The translations under genes and the position numbers were made by a program. A stretch of 64,000 nt of DNA from positions 800,387 through 864,386 of the forward strand of contig BJOX01000086.1 in NCBI GenBank assembly GCA_009731375.1, in the 5' to 3' direction. This DNA comes from Paulinella micropora (lineage: Eukaryota; Cercozoa; Imbricatea; Euglyphida). The notes under the pieces were generated by a model. That model had not been told where the DNA came from. It ran no database searches and saw only the letters and a program-made list of their open reading frames with translations. How positions within the stretch are numbered: position 1 is the first letter of the stretch; the number at the start of each line of letters is the position of its first letter. Shown here in pieces: positions 50,901 through 63,413 of this stretch.

Positions 50901-53900
50901 GCTTGGTGCTTTGCTCACCTGTCAGCTCAGAGCCTTGGTGCTTGTACATACGCTTGAAGAAACTGCGCACACTGTCGCTTCTGAAAGAGAAAGCGAGAAT
51001 GCGAGCGCTACAGGATGCAAAGCTGACTTCGGGTTCTCGGATAAGCGTTCGGCAGCGCTGCAGCTTCTGGGCAGACTCTGCTGCAGCGAGCTCGGGCAAG
51101 AAGCCGTGACGTTCGCGCTGGTGCACCTCAAAGCAGCGTCTGACTCTACCTTCTTCGGGCTGCTGCCAGATGCCAAGTCCTTCTCCGCGGGCCGACCGGA
51201 TGAGCCTGTCCATCAGACAGCGGAGAAAACTCCAGACAAGCCCAAATCGCGTAGTGTACAGGTGACTGCTAGTGCGCAGTATGGTGTGTCTCTCTTGTTG
51301 ACCCTCCTCCATTCCACTTACTTTCCTCTGGTAGCCTCGCTCATCCCCAGCACCCAAATCGAAGGACTACATCAATTTCTCGCCTTGAAAGCAAGTTCGA
51401 CCAGTTCGTTTCCACTTGAGGTTTCCCTGGCCTTGCGGTCTCTGGAACCTGTGCAGGCGTTCAAAGACCATGGCGTACAAGGGCTATGTGAGCGAGTTCG
51501 GAAGCTATGCTCCCACAAAGACGTACAAGTAGGCCCTAAAGAGAATGTACTCGCCGCTGTGCTGCATCCAACCAAAACTGTCAGCACTGGGGACTGTGAA
51601 AGCAAGGAAAGCAAAGATGCCACCGCTGAAGAGGAGGCGCCGGAGATGACAGACAAGGACGAGCTGCATAGTCTGCCGGTCGTGGCAGAGCTGTGGTCTT
51701 GTTTCAAGCTCTTGCTGACTCTCTGTGCGCATCCGGCCCTTATGGCGACGCCCATGACGACCGGCATGTTACTACCTCTTGCTCTTGCATACCAGTTGGA
51801 GTCCAAGGAGAAGCAGCCATCACAGGTCGTCCTTGGTGTTTATCCCTTGTCAAATATGATATTCGATGTTCATTGACTTTGCCCAATAATAACAAGTGAA
51901 GTCTCTTGTCTGCTTTTTTTTTTCTTTCCCATATCATCGTCTTTTCGTGTTTCAAATACCTTACGTTTTGAAGTTGCAAACAAATACTTTCTGAAGGAGC
52001 AGGTACTTTTACTCACAGAAGATAAAATAGGTTGATACGTGTTGGTATATAGTTCCATTTTAGTGACCTCCGAAATGCCATTTGGCACTTACGAGCCATT
52101 TACAGATGGGGCATTTGACGTGTGACAGGTGACTTTCTGGGAATCTTGTCAGGCGAGGTATTCTGCATTCGAGGATCAGTTTTTCCTTGTCCAAGAAGAT
52201 GCGGAGGAAGGTCTGGTTGAGCCCAAGCTGCTCGTATGTGTGCTTGACACGATCGATACTGTGTGCGACTTGCTGAGCACCTTGCCGACGCATGGTGCCG
52301 TATTCAAACCGCAAGAGCGATGGGCACAGGCGCAATACCTCCAATTGCTGGAAGCCTCCTTATCACTTCTGTATGGCATGCTGGCCCGGCTCGCGCAGAC
52401 TGAACTGCAGCAGTTCCCCAACAAACGACCTATGGCATGTCTGATGCGTGTGCATCATCTCATGTGCAGTCTACCTACTTTGTTTTCCCGTGTTTATGAC
52501 GAGGGTGGCGAAGAAGAGAGGTTGCTTCAAACTCCCTCCTCCAGATATCAAGAAGTTTTTCGGACCAGGCTCAGCTCCAATTCAATGCGGCGGACGCGGC
52601 TCTGTCTGAGTGGGTCGATGTCTGTATTGCTGCTGCGCCGCTGGGCCGATTCTTCCAAAGATTTCCTTGCACAGCTCTTTGCTCCTCCTTCGTCCCAGTA
52701 CGGTTCGTTAGTCCTCCTCTGTGATCTCTTGCCTCCTCCGTTGCCGGTCTCCCACACTGCTTCAGTCACTTTATGGGATCTGGATCCATCCGATGCGGTC
52801 TTTCGAAGCTCGAGCCAGCGCGCTCTGGCATACACGCCAGAAGAGCTCGTGCAGTCCAGGAGGCGATGGTCACGGATTTTGGGTGGATATAAACGTAGCC
52901 GTGAGCTGGAAGCGTTGAGCGAGTTATGCTTCTCCACCTGGGAGCCTTTGCACCCAAAGTTGGCCTCCGCCCTGTGTCGCATCGCTGAAGTTAACCCTGA
53001 TGCAGGCTGTGCCATCTTTGACTACTTGTTAGATTTAGCCGCGGCCGAGGCACTCAAACTGTCTCTTCTGTTGGCACCTGATGCTGTTTCCCCGGTCTCT
53101 CCCTCCGATGCTCTCGGGGCTGCTCCGTCGGTCACACCAGGCAGCTCAGCGGGATCCACTACTTCTGCCAGTACAACAACAACAGTAACGACTACCGCTA
53201 CCACCACCACAAATGCTAGTAACACTACTGCTGTTACTAGTGCCAGTGTGGCTACCACTGTCTCTGCCAGTGATGTCTCGTTTTCGTCTTCTGCCTCGTC
53301 CTCTTCACTTTCCTCTACCATTCTCATTCAAAGTGATAAGATGACGAGCTCTTCGGATTCCAATGCTATTTCGAGTATTTCTCTTTCCTCTTTCAATACT
53401 AGTGCTCCTTCCTTTCCTTCTTCTTCTTCTTCTTCTTCTTCTTCTTCTTCTTCTTCTTCCAATTCTTCTTCTTCTTCTTCTTCTTCTTCTTCTTCTTCTT
53501 CTTCTCCTCCTCCTCCTCCTCTTCCCTCTTCTTCTTCTTCTTCTTCTTCTTCTTCTTCTTCTTTTTCTTCCTCCTCCTCCTCCTCCTCCTCGTCTGCACC
53601 CTCTTCTCCTGTGCGTCCTGCAACCCGATCGTCGTCTGCACCTTCACCCTCGGCAAGTACTCCTGCCATTTCTGGCGCCGAGAAAGCTGTGGCTCTCAAG
53701 ATGAGTGCGGCCTACCTCTTCCGACTCTTGCGTTTGCTGTCCCGTGTTTCTCGCCACTCATGTGTGCGATGGCTCTTAATCCATCTCGAAGGCTCAACTC
53801 GTTTGTTACCGTTGTTGCGACTTCATTTGACAGTGCACTCCGAATCAAGTGCCGCTCTATCTTCTGGCAGCATGGCTGTCCTTCAGCTCATGGCTATGGT

Positions 53901-54458
53901 CATGAATCCTCTGTGTGCGTGTTATTGTTAGACTGTGAAAAAAATGCGTCGGGGAGAAGGAAAACGTTCATAGTTTTCTCACTACCTTTGCCGCGAGGAA
54001 GGAAACAAGAGAGAGAGAGAGATGGGGGGGGGGGGGGGGAGGGGNNNNNNNNNNNNNNNNNNNNNNNNNNNNNNNNNNNNNNNNNNNNNNNNNNNNNNNN
54101 NNNNNNNNNNNNNNNNNNNNNNNNNNNNNNNNNNNNNNNNNNNNNNNNNNNNNNNNNNNNNNNNNNNNNNNNNNNNNNNNNNNNNNNNNNNNNNNNNNNN
54201 NNNNNNNNNNNNNNNNNNNNNNNNNNNNNNNNNNNNNNNNNNNNNNNNNNNNNNNNNNNNNNNNNNNNNNNNNNNNNNNNNNNNNNNNNNNNNNNNNNNN
54301 NNNNNNNNNNNNNNNNNNNNNNNNNNNNNNNNNNNNNNNNNNNNNNNNNNNNNNNNNNNNNNNNNNNNNNNNNNNNNNNNNNNNNNNNNNNNNNNNNNNN
54401 NNNNNNNNNNNNNNNNNNNNNNNNNNNNNNNNNNNNNNNNNNNNNNNNNNNNNNNNNN

Positions 54459-54489
<31 letters not shown>

Positions 54490-56972
54490 ATGGAAGTAGA
54501 TTTATATTTGTTCTGTTTTTCGCCTTTTTACAATTTAGTATATGTGTGTATGTAGTGCATGTTTAATGTATGTATGTCATGTCATGTCATGTCATGTCAT
54601 GGTAATTGTCATGGTAATGGTTATGTAATGTAATGTATGTGGGTACGTAGGTACGTACGTACGTTAGCGTACGTGGACGTACGTACGTACTCATTTGTAC
54701 ATTAAGTACGTACGTACTCATGTGTACGTTAAGTACGTACGTACGTACGTACGTATGTATGTATGTATGTATGTATGTATGTATGTGTGTGTGTGTATGT
54801 ATGAAATTGTAAACTTGCCTTTGTAGCTTCGTTGCAACCTACTCATATTCACATGTGAGCTCGAGTACGAATCTTTTAAATTATATATTGATGTACTAGG
54901 ATGTGTTCAGTGCGCTAAGTAGTTCCTCTTCACTGGTGGGCCTTCGCGCGGCAGGGAAGGAACACTTGCTACCTACCGAGCCGCAGGAATTCTCGAGCGA
55001 TGAGGTATTGTTTGCTACGTGCTTTGCAGTCGCCAGAGCCGCTATCCCACGAAAGTAACGTACAGGATCATAACTCTTTTTAGGAAAAACAAGATCTAGC
55101 GGATCACGTTATGTCTGCGCAAGCCGGAGAGGTGCTGGTTCCCGCTTTGTTTATGCTCCTTCTCGCTACGCACCACGCAGTGCGCGTTGGCACTTTGCGA
55201 GTTCTCTGTACCATGGCGCAGAATCCGTTGGGGGCGCAAATAATCTTGAACTGCATCGAAGTGGCACTAGACACAACTGCCTCTTCAGAGATTGTCCAGT
55301 CAGATTCCATACCTGCCAGTGTGCTAGCACACTTTCTGGGGTCCTCTTTGAGCAGGCTTGAAAATGATTATAATGGAGCAGAGCTCAAGCAAGCATATTT
55401 CCATGCAGATTTACAAGCGCTGCAATATGTTATCTTATTGTTGCGATTCCTTCTCAACGGAGGAACGAGTATATCTCAAGGAGAGAGTTTCTCTAGTGGT
55501 CAAACGCAAGAAAGGACGCGAAAGCAGGCCGTGTTGCGCTGGCTTGCAGTTCATACATCAGTTGCGAGGCCGTTAACTCATGAAGTCGAGTCCCCGAGTG
55601 GGCTCGATCCTCAAGAAGAGACTCAGTCCAGTTTAGACCTTCTGGGCAAGATCAAGGACAGGCTGGAGGTACTGTCCTGCATTTTAATTACCTTTCGCTT
55701 CCTCGTTCGTTGAGAATGCTTCAAATAAAGAAATGTTGTCCTCTCGTTAGGCGATGAGTGGTCTCAAGGCAATGAAGAAAGCGCTTCAGTCACGTTTCAC
55801 CTGCCAAGTGGATACACTTGAAGCAGAGTTTGTTTCGATTTTGCATACACTTCAACTACACGCTGATAGTGACATGAAACCAAAGGATGACACTTGTTCG
55901 GATGCACCTTGGCCGGCCCAAAGAGCCTTCGCTGAACTCTGGCAGACGTGGGAAGAAGCAGGCATTTCCAATACAGCCGCCAAAGATGACATCGGAACAT
56001 TCAGCGCCTTGCGAAGTGGATATCCCCTGATCTTTCCCTCTGCAAGTTTACCCAAAGCGAACTTGTTTCAGCAGGTACGATAATAGAAATTGCGATGTCT
56101 GAGACTGAGATTATTTTTTATCCTTGCAGGGCTCTCATGAGCTGCCATTAGCTGGTCTGTTACTAGTCGAGAAAGAGGCAGAGTACGAGAAAGGCAGCGT
56201 GTCAGGACCGAACAGCCTTAATCGTGCCTCCCTTCGCAAGCGGAAAAATTTCAGCGCAAGCAAGCGGTCTGCCCGATAGCTTGTCTACTGCGAATGTAAG
56301 GGCTAGCATGTGGTTTGCTTTTTCTTTAGGCGCGATTCTTTCCGAACACGTAAGTCTGGATCTGGACGTGCACCTTCAAAACACGTGGATGAGTTTATGA
56401 CTGCTACGACACTGGGAGCTCCAAAGAAGAAACCTAATCTCGCCAGTCCTACTGTCCTCGGGGCACCTGCTGTATCGAACCAAGCCCCATTGCCGGCTCC
56501 CGCTCCTAAGACTACCACTCCCAACGGTGCTGGTGGTCCTTCTGAGATTCCCAAGGACACTGCTGGCAACAGTTTGGCTGGCAACGCTGAACCAGAGCGA
56601 CCCCTGAAAAGGCCGAGGCACAACATGAATGATGGTGCTGGTTCTGGTTCAGGCTCTCCGAGGCGTCGTGGACCACTTCTAAGTCCTCGATTGGGAGTCG
56701 CCTCCGGTCCCGCCATGGTGCCGTCAATTATGGGGCCGGGGCCCCAAATGACGATGAGAGATGGAGAACCACCGCGGAACGGGAATGGGTGGCCAAGTGG
56801 CCGACCACGAAGTGGGAACCACACCCCTGTAGATGGTCATTTGCATGCGCCTCTGATTCGAAGAGGAAACCCAGCAGGCCCCAATGGTATTCGACATGCT
56901 CCTCATCTTCCTCCGATGACATCCCTGAGGGGTGGACCGCTAGGCGCGTCCAGGACGAACTTTAACAGATAA
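47933..56972 (+). CDS. VIRMA: Virilizer homologue, m6A writer complex subunit
   Basis: Scaffold of the nuclear mRNA N6-adenosine methyltransferase complex (with METTL3/14, WTAP, HAKAI in known systems). Exons: 47933-48014, 48079-48136, 48205-48258, 48321-48377, 48453-48898, 49007-49230, 49294-51825, 52129-53912, 54911-55004, 55084-55668, 55751-56074, 56130-56266, 56330-56972. All phases fit; 2339 residues, near the plant protein (about 2140) and longer than human (1812). The N terminus matches the virilizer N-domain: ALLFCTTFSN, LFRRPVFVQGLRIV, FSLQAWANDL and SIIFRGNYKQLSVCVYG. The C terminus has RRDSFRTRKSGSGRAPSKHV, the conserved block I recall as DPFRxRKxNTSRPPSxHVDDF. Between them lies a long helical region, an acidic patch (about 50280-50420) and a poly-Ser tract. 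The 54045 gap lies in an intron and could hide an exon. Start ATG chosen because its exon supplies LLFCTTF in phase. Confidence 0.88.
53415..53600 (+). repeat. In-frame TTC/TCC triplet repeat encoding poly-Ser
   Basis: About 60 codons of TCT/TCC with a short Pro run, inside virilizer exon 8. The reading frame stays open on both sides. Confidence 0.95.
54045..54458. other. Assembly gap (414 N)
   Basis: Flanked by long G runs, inside virilizer intron 8. Confidence 1.
54560..54810. repeat. CATGT / GTAC / GTAT repeats in virilizer intron 8
   Basis: (TCATG)n at 54576-54600, GTAC arrays with two TTAAGTACGTACGTAC copies near 54697 and 54730, then (GTAT)n. Confidence 0.9.
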
Positions 56973-58469
56973 CCTGAGTTATTCATAAAGGACATCCTAA
57001 TTTGTTGAATGTTTGGGCATTGAAAAATGAGGCGGTCGCGACACGCCGGTATGAATACAGCCGAAAATCGCTGCGTGACTGGCAAACTTTAAATATCAAC
57101 GTTAGTAGACTCAGAGTGATACGAAGAAAATAGGTAATTGTCCTGCTTGGGGTGTGCACTGCTGTGCAGGTATGACTAGATATAAATACATTATCACCGT
57201 ACCGGTAATAAAACCTACCATGCTCCTAAATAGGAATAGCGGCCCATCTATCAGACTGAGCACCTTAACGACCTGCCAAAACCTTTACCGCTGATAAGAC
57301 ACTCTTTTTGACCTGTTCATTAGATTCTCCTCTGCACAACGTTTCGACTTCACTAACTAGTTTTTGATTTCGTTCAGAAATGATTTCAAACGATCAGTTC
57401 AAAGTTCTTTTTAGCTATTGCCATTTTTCCTGCTCGTATTACCTTTTTCCCTATTTCCCCGTGAAAACGCTTTACTGTTAAAATTTGTGGACAAGGACGG
57501 AAAATACAATATCTATTAATAACTTGTCTTCCGTTGCCAGTCATTTTCGCCTTGAGGCTTCCCAAATCAATTTGTGGAATTTTCAAGTCCAACAACCCGA
57601 CAACTATCCGTTTATGACTGTTTACTTAAAGACTCGCGACACTGTCCATTTAAGAAAGGGAGATCTCACAACTTACGTTCTACACTTTATCGTATGTTGC
57701 ACCCAAGCCTGCAATGAGTTCGAAATTATGTAAATAAACGAAGTGACCTCTCTACTATTTACTTATATCAAGTTTTGTTACGATAATATGCTATTTAATA
57801 AACAGATAACTGTTACTAACGATATGAAGACTGAGAAATACCTAAAGTAGGGACTCCGTAATCTCCAGACCAAGGATTAACCGACAGACCGGAACGATCA
57901 GTATCATGATTGCCATTATATACCGGGTGGGCCGGCATAATCCCTTCTCCCCCCCGAGCGCGCTCGCCAGTATGCGCGCGAGGAGTCGAACTTACACCCC
58001 CGCCGACCAACCTCGTGATAAAATGCAATTACGAACCTGAGTGACGGTCGATGCCGTACCAGTATTAAGAAATTAAACAAAATTGTAGGTTGTGTCAAAC
58101 GCCAACACTTACATTATGTAAATTTGAATTTTAGTTAATTTCCCGTTACGCCCTTCGTCGCCTGTTGAATCTGTTTCCGCCACCGCACGCCTGAAAATGC
58201 ATCCCTCCTCTGTTGAGACCACAACTTGCCCTTCATCCTCCATTCTTTGTAACCGGCCCCTAGTCACTCAATGTCCCCCCGACCTAGTGTCGGTCTATAC
58301 TATCCTGTGCGAGTCTTCCCTTCCCGCTTCCGCGACTTCGTTGAATCCGCCGATCCAATGCTTCCCCCGCCGTGCCATCACGGCGTTCGATCGGTATCAA
58401 TACGTTGTTGCCGCTCCTCGTGCTCGGACGCGGCCGCCATCTGGGTCCCGCCGCATCTAACATGTTGGA
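56973..58469. other. Spacer between virilizer and the Gypsy element
   Basis: No supported gene. 57840-58060 has a GC-rich patch with a B-box-like GTTCGACTCC on the minus strand but no convincing A box. ACGAACCTGAGTG occurs at 58033 and again at 58927. The 3' LTR of the Gypsy element may lie in 58-60 kb but its ends were not found. Confidence 0.5.
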
Positions 58470-58755
58470 GCTCTAACATGTTGGAGCCGCCCCCGTCTCG
58501 GTCACGCCGAATCCCGCTCGTCGAAGCGTCCCTATCACGGTCGCGCCGAATCTCACTCGTTGAAGCCGCCCCCGTCTCGGTCACGCCGAATCCCACTTGT
58601 TGAAGCCGCACCCGTCTCAGTCACGCCGAATCCCACTTGTTGAAGCCGCCCCCGTCTCGGTCACGCCGAATCCAACTTGTTGAAGCCGCCCCCGTCTCGG
58701 TCACGCCGAATCCCACTTGTTGAAGCCGCCCCCGTCTCGGTCACGCCGAATCCCA
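58470..58755. repeat. 40-bp minisatellite, about seven copies
   Basis: Unit contains GCCGCCCCCGTCTCGGTCAC and CGAATCCCACTTGTTGAA. The right-hand copies are nearly identical; the left ones are diverged. Confidence 0.92.
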
Positions 58756-59850
58756 CTGTAACTCGAACTGATACCTCTGGCTTTTCAAGTAATAGCCTCA
58801 TAATGCCCTCTCGGTGCGCTGTAGTCCCGGTCGCCCAGCCAAGAGGTAACGTAGGCAAGGAAAGGCTCCCCCGGACCTTTGCTACCCCCACCAAAGCCCC
58901 TCCGGCACTGAAACGCCATGCTTGAAACGAACCTGAGTGCTCATAACACGAATGATATACACACCCCCTCATCCACTCATCACTCCATCCCTTCTCCCCC
59001 TAAAAAGGTCCATGTCCCCTTTTGATCCCCTTCGCAGCCCCCTCTGAAAGATGTTTGCACTCTGGTGCCCCCCCTCACCCGAGTGTCAGAGTTGCCGCTT
59101 GCCCGTTGCCCCGTTTCTCTTTCTTCTTGTCATCTTTCGTCTTCATCTTTCTCATCTCTGCCCCGCGCCCCCTCCCCTCTCATTATCCTATCCTCTGACT
59201 ATATCATCCACCCCCTCCCCCCGGCTATCCTATCCATCCTATTGACTATCCCTATTTGTTATCCCCTGTCTTCCTCCCCGCTATTCTACCCCTCTCTATA
59301 TAAACTGGATTAGTTAATATGTATTATTCCCTCAACCCAACCCGTATATTCCCTCAACCCAACCCGTATATCCCCTTCACCCGTTATTATCAGAAGAATA
59401 TATCAAGTTCCATATCATCGCTCGTCACAGAGCGAAAAAAAAAAAAATAAAGTCTTGTATCAGGCCGCTTCCCAGTTTCCCCCATGAGCCTATCAGGCAT
59501 AAGACATGTTTGTCATTCATTTCCCGATATGTCCGCTATGCCCGATATGTCAGTCTGATATATTTCCCCCATCACACCGTAAAGTCACATTATATTATGT
59601 ATGCCTATTCCCGTCAGCCTGAATGATATAATAATTTTCCCGTATTTGTCTGTATATGTAACCCGCGTCGTCACAATGTTTACCTTGTTGGTATAAAATG
59701 CATGTAGCATGCCCGTCACCGTACCTGTGAATGTAAAAGTATACCGCTTCCCCTCTCTCATCTTCATTCATCTTCGAATTCGTATGTCAGTCATATTCTC
59801 ATCACCTCCTTATAAAGTCCCGCGATTCATTGATACCGTTATCATCTTCT
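58756..59850. other. C/T-rich region downstream of the Gypsy coding part
   Basis: Low-complexity pyrimidine-rich DNA with a 23-bp direct duplication (CCCTCAACCCAACCCGTATA at 59330 and 59353). On the minus strand a purine run at about 59212-59225 followed by TGGATG could be a polypurine tract and LTR start; this is only a suggestion. Confidence 0.4.
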
Positions 59851-59980
59851 CATATACCCGCAAGTCATATAAGCCGCTATTACCCATCATATACCCGCAA
59901 GTCATATAAGCCGCTATCACCCCGTCATATACCCGCAAGTCATATAAGCCGCTATCACCCCGTCCTGTGCCCGCAGGTCG
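59851..59980. repeat. 37-38-bp tandem repeat, three and a half copies
   Basis: Copies start at 59851, 59888 and 59926, each with ATACCCGCAAGTCATATAAG and CCGCTAT. Confidence 0.92.
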
Positions 59981-60107
59981 TATTCTTCTCATCTCGTCAT
60001 CTCTCATCTTCTTTCTTATTCTTCATCTTTCTCTATTCCTATACTATCCTCTCACTCGTCACCCATTCATCACCCCCTTCCTCGCTGTGCCCGTCCTCTG
60101 GCCCGAG

Positions 60108-61223
60108 TCATCCGACCACCCGTCGTAGGCCGCTTCTTGCCTCTTGATCCAACCGCCGCCGGTGGAGCGCCGATAATATCGAAAGGCAATCCCTCCGCAT
60201 CGATCTCGTCCCAAGTGCCGGTATCCGCCTCTCTTCCGTTAAGTCGAACGGTACATTCAGCACCAACCGCGGTCTCGTCTGAATGGTGTATGGGATATGA
60301 TCCTCGTCGTCCAACTTGATGGTAGCATCCCACGTTTCCCGCTTCTTCCCCGCCTTTTCCAGAAAAACCGGATCAAACCGCCGCATCTTTTCCTCCGCTA
60401 CCTCGTCACCACTCCTCCAAAACTGCATCACCGGCGTTATGCCCTTCCCCGCCTTGTGTCGTGACACCCCCCCCTGACTTAGAACCCTCATGACATAAAA
60501 GTCATCCAATGTGTCATCGCTTACCTCTTTCGCCGCCGACATCATCAAGTAGAACTTGCCCGTCCTCCATTTTATCCCATCGATCTCCGCCGCTTTTCCC
60601 ACCCACAGGCCTCGCTTGTTTTTGATCCCCAAATGTCCCTCCGGTGCCTCTGGCCTCGATGGCCCCCATGTACTTTGCTTGCCTTGACCCCCTTGTACGC
60701 CCACGCCTTTCCCCTCTGCTTCCCCCTCCCTGCCTAGTATTCCTCCCTCTTTCCGTTTCTTGTCCTCCTCTCTCCGCTTTTCCTCATCCCGCTTTTGTTT
60801 CTGTGAAACTCTCTCATGTGAACCCGTCTCCAATTCCTCTATTGCGTCTTGCAATCTTTTCTTCTCCTCCGCATCCTGTTCGAACGTCACCTCCTCCCTC
60901 AGCCTCGCAATCTCATCTGCCCTCTGCGCCCATGTCAACAACGGCCGCGGGTTTCCAAATTGATCCGCCGTCCGCTCCAAGGCATCCTGCTCCGTTTCGT
61001 AATCCAATAAGTAAGGCGAGAACTTGACCAATCGCCGAATGTGGACTATCTGCTCCTTTTTCGTCCGCTGGTGTCTGATCTTGTAATTATAGGCCGCGGT
61101 TTGTTTCATAATCTGATACGGACCCTGCCATTTCTCATAGAGCTTCGTTGAGACCCCCACTGGAACGTTTGGGCAGTATAGCAGCACTGTATCCCTCTCC
61201 CTGAATTCCACGTGTTTATATTT
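60108..61223 (-). pseudogene. Gypsy integrase C-terminal GPY/F module with long extension
   Basis: Same frame as the integrase, after the TAG. It begins VEFRERDTVLLYCPN and reaches KWQGPYQIMKQ (the GPY/F motif, which binds DNA). It continues with a charged coiled coil (EKKRLQDAIEELETG to EEKRREEDKKRKEGG) and about 180 further residues with several Trp (GIKWRTGKFYLMM, PVMQFWRSGDEV). The extension is not a chromodomain I recognise. Confidence 0.75.
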
Positions 61224-62882
61224 CTATTGGCCGTTCTCGTCCTCCGTCCGCATTGCCGCCTCCAGATGCTTAGTCACAATTTGTTCCGCTTCCGCTAGGG
61301 CCCGTAACCTCACCTCCATCAGCTCCAACGGCTGATACAATGCTTTGTGTTGCATCACGTCCTGTGCAGTGGTTAAGACCTTGCCAAACACCATCTGATG
61401 TGGGCACAGTCTAGCCCTACCCCCCAAAGATGAAGAACCCAGATTGTTCACCGCAAAGGTAAACGCTTGCAATGCCTCTGGCCATTTGGTTTGCCCGTTC
61501 TGACAATAGATCTTCAAGGACGCCTTCAGCGTACGATGCATCCTCTCTATCTTCCCGTTAGCCATAGGGTTGTATGCCGTTACATATAAATCCCACCGAA
61601 ACCCGTAGTATGCACTGAGCTCGTTCGACACCCAATTGATAGAGGAGCTTCCTCTGTCCGATATGATCTTCCTGGGCACCCCGATCCGGCTGAATACGTT
61701 ATCAATCAGTGCTTTGGCAGTCGTCTCCTTGGTGTCGTCAGCCGTGGGAACCGCAATCACGTAGTTAGAGGCCCGATCAATAATCGTGAGGATATACTTG
61801 TATCGACCCTTCCCCGCTTCCGGTAAAGGCCCGACGTAATCGATGTGAATCGTGTCAAACATATCCCGTGTTATGTCATACTGCCCCAGTAGCCCCTTGT
61901 TCGCATCGTAGACCGTCTTCGCCCTCTGACATGGCCCACATCCCGAAATGAAACTCTTGATGTCCTCATCCATCGTGTCCCAATAAAACCGCCGAGTCAT
62001 AGACCACCTCATCCTATCCAGCCCCGGGTGACTCTGTAAAGGGCAGTTGTGTGCCCCTATCAGAATCGCGTACCGCAACGCTGCCGGCACCCATACCACC
62101 CACCGTTCCGGATCGTCCTTGTTCTTGGCCCCGTTCCCGAAATACCAGATTAGCCCGTCCGAGTAAGTGTACTTCTCCTTCCGCCACTTTAATATTATGT
62201 CCCCGTCCGCCGAAATCCCCGTCGGGTTCTCCTGGTGCGCAATAAACTTCTTCCACTCCTCACTGTCCCGCGTGAGCTTGCGGAACATGTCCACCGACGC
62301 AAACTTGATCTCCGTCTTGTTTTCCAACTCCGAGGATACCCGGCTTGGGTGTGTGTCCCTCAACATGAGTTCCGGCTTCGCCTCCTTCTGACCCGCCGCC
62401 GCTTCCGCCTTCGTCGGAATCACAATGTTCCCCACCATGGGCATGGTTCGCCACGGAAAAGGTTTCAAATCCCCCACCTCATCCTCCGTCAGCTCCCCCT
62501 GTACCGCCTCCTTCCACATTTCTTCCTCATATCCCTTTCGCGCATCCTCCAACCCGTGTTCTTCACAACAATCCACCGACTGTGCGTGGGCCGCTTCGTA
62601 AAACCGCACATCCTCCCTCTGCGCCTCCTTCCTATTCCTATGCATTTCCGCTACCTCCGTCACATACTCCATACCGTTGATGGGTTTCCAGTCGTCGAAA
62701 TTTGCCCTCTGCTCCTCCTCTTCCAAATCCATTTTTCCCAATACCGTTAAAACCGCTGCGGCTGTCTTGAAGTGAAACCGCGTCAGGTTCATGCCACTCT
62801 TCTTCTCCGCGTCGTATACCGGTTTCAGTGCGAAGACACCATGACTATGCTGTTGCGCCCGTGTATCCTTGTCGTCCGCCAC
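61224..62882 (-). pseudogene. Gypsy integrase
   Basis: The zinc-binding HHCC is visible (HNCPLQSHPG, CGPCQRAK), then the catalytic core: HIDYVGPLPEAG, IISDRGSSS and NPMANGKIERMHR (D, D, E). About 200 charged residues precede the zinc domain. The frame ends at a TAG (61224-61226) but the same frame is open beyond it, so this stop separates the core from its C-terminal GPY/F module. Confidence 0.93.
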
Positions 62883-63413
62883 CTCCTCCTTCTTTTCCTT
62901 CGCATTGTCGTCCTCCCGGGCGCACCCCCAGCCCTTGACTGGTAGTCCGCACGATAGTTCTCCTTACTCGATATGAATTCAATCGTGAAGTCATATTCGG
63001 ATAGCTCCAACTGCCATCTTGCCAAGCTGCCCGTGTGGTCCTGCGACATCAACCACTGTAGGTTGTTGTGATCTGACCGCACTGCCGTCCCCTTTGCCCC
63101 CCACAGATAGTCACGCTGTTTCTTGAAACCCCAGACTATGGCCAATGCCTCTCTCTGCCGCGTGCAGTACTGTTGTTCTGCCCGTGTCATTCGCCCTCAG
63201 AAACATCACCGGCCTCAAACGCCCCTCGTCATCCCTCTGTTGCAGAACCCATCCTATCGCATATGCCAATGCATCCGTGTCGAGTATGAAACTCCTGTTG
63301 AAATTGGGAAGTTGTAAAACCGTACCCCCTTCGCTCCATGGGTCCATCAGGATATGCGTCATTAGTGTTTCAACCGCCTTGTGAACCCGCTGGTGGCCAC
63401 GTACTTCCCGCAC
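62825..63413 (-). pseudogene. Gypsy RNase H
   Basis: Two overlapping frames: 63413-63111 with FILDTDALAYAIGWVLQQ and 63190-62825 with YCTRQREALAIVWGFKK and VRSDHNNLQWL. Together they match the Gypsy RNase H; the break lies near 63185. It degrades the RNA strand after reverse transcription. Confidence 0.9.

Noticed and set aside
57900-58060. Second tRNA-derived SINE on the minus strand (GTTCGACTCC B box)
   Set aside because: No A box at a proper distance and no second copy in the window.
58470-58755. CRISPR-like array
   Set aside because: The units are contiguous tandem copies without spacers, in a eukaryotic retrotransposon context.
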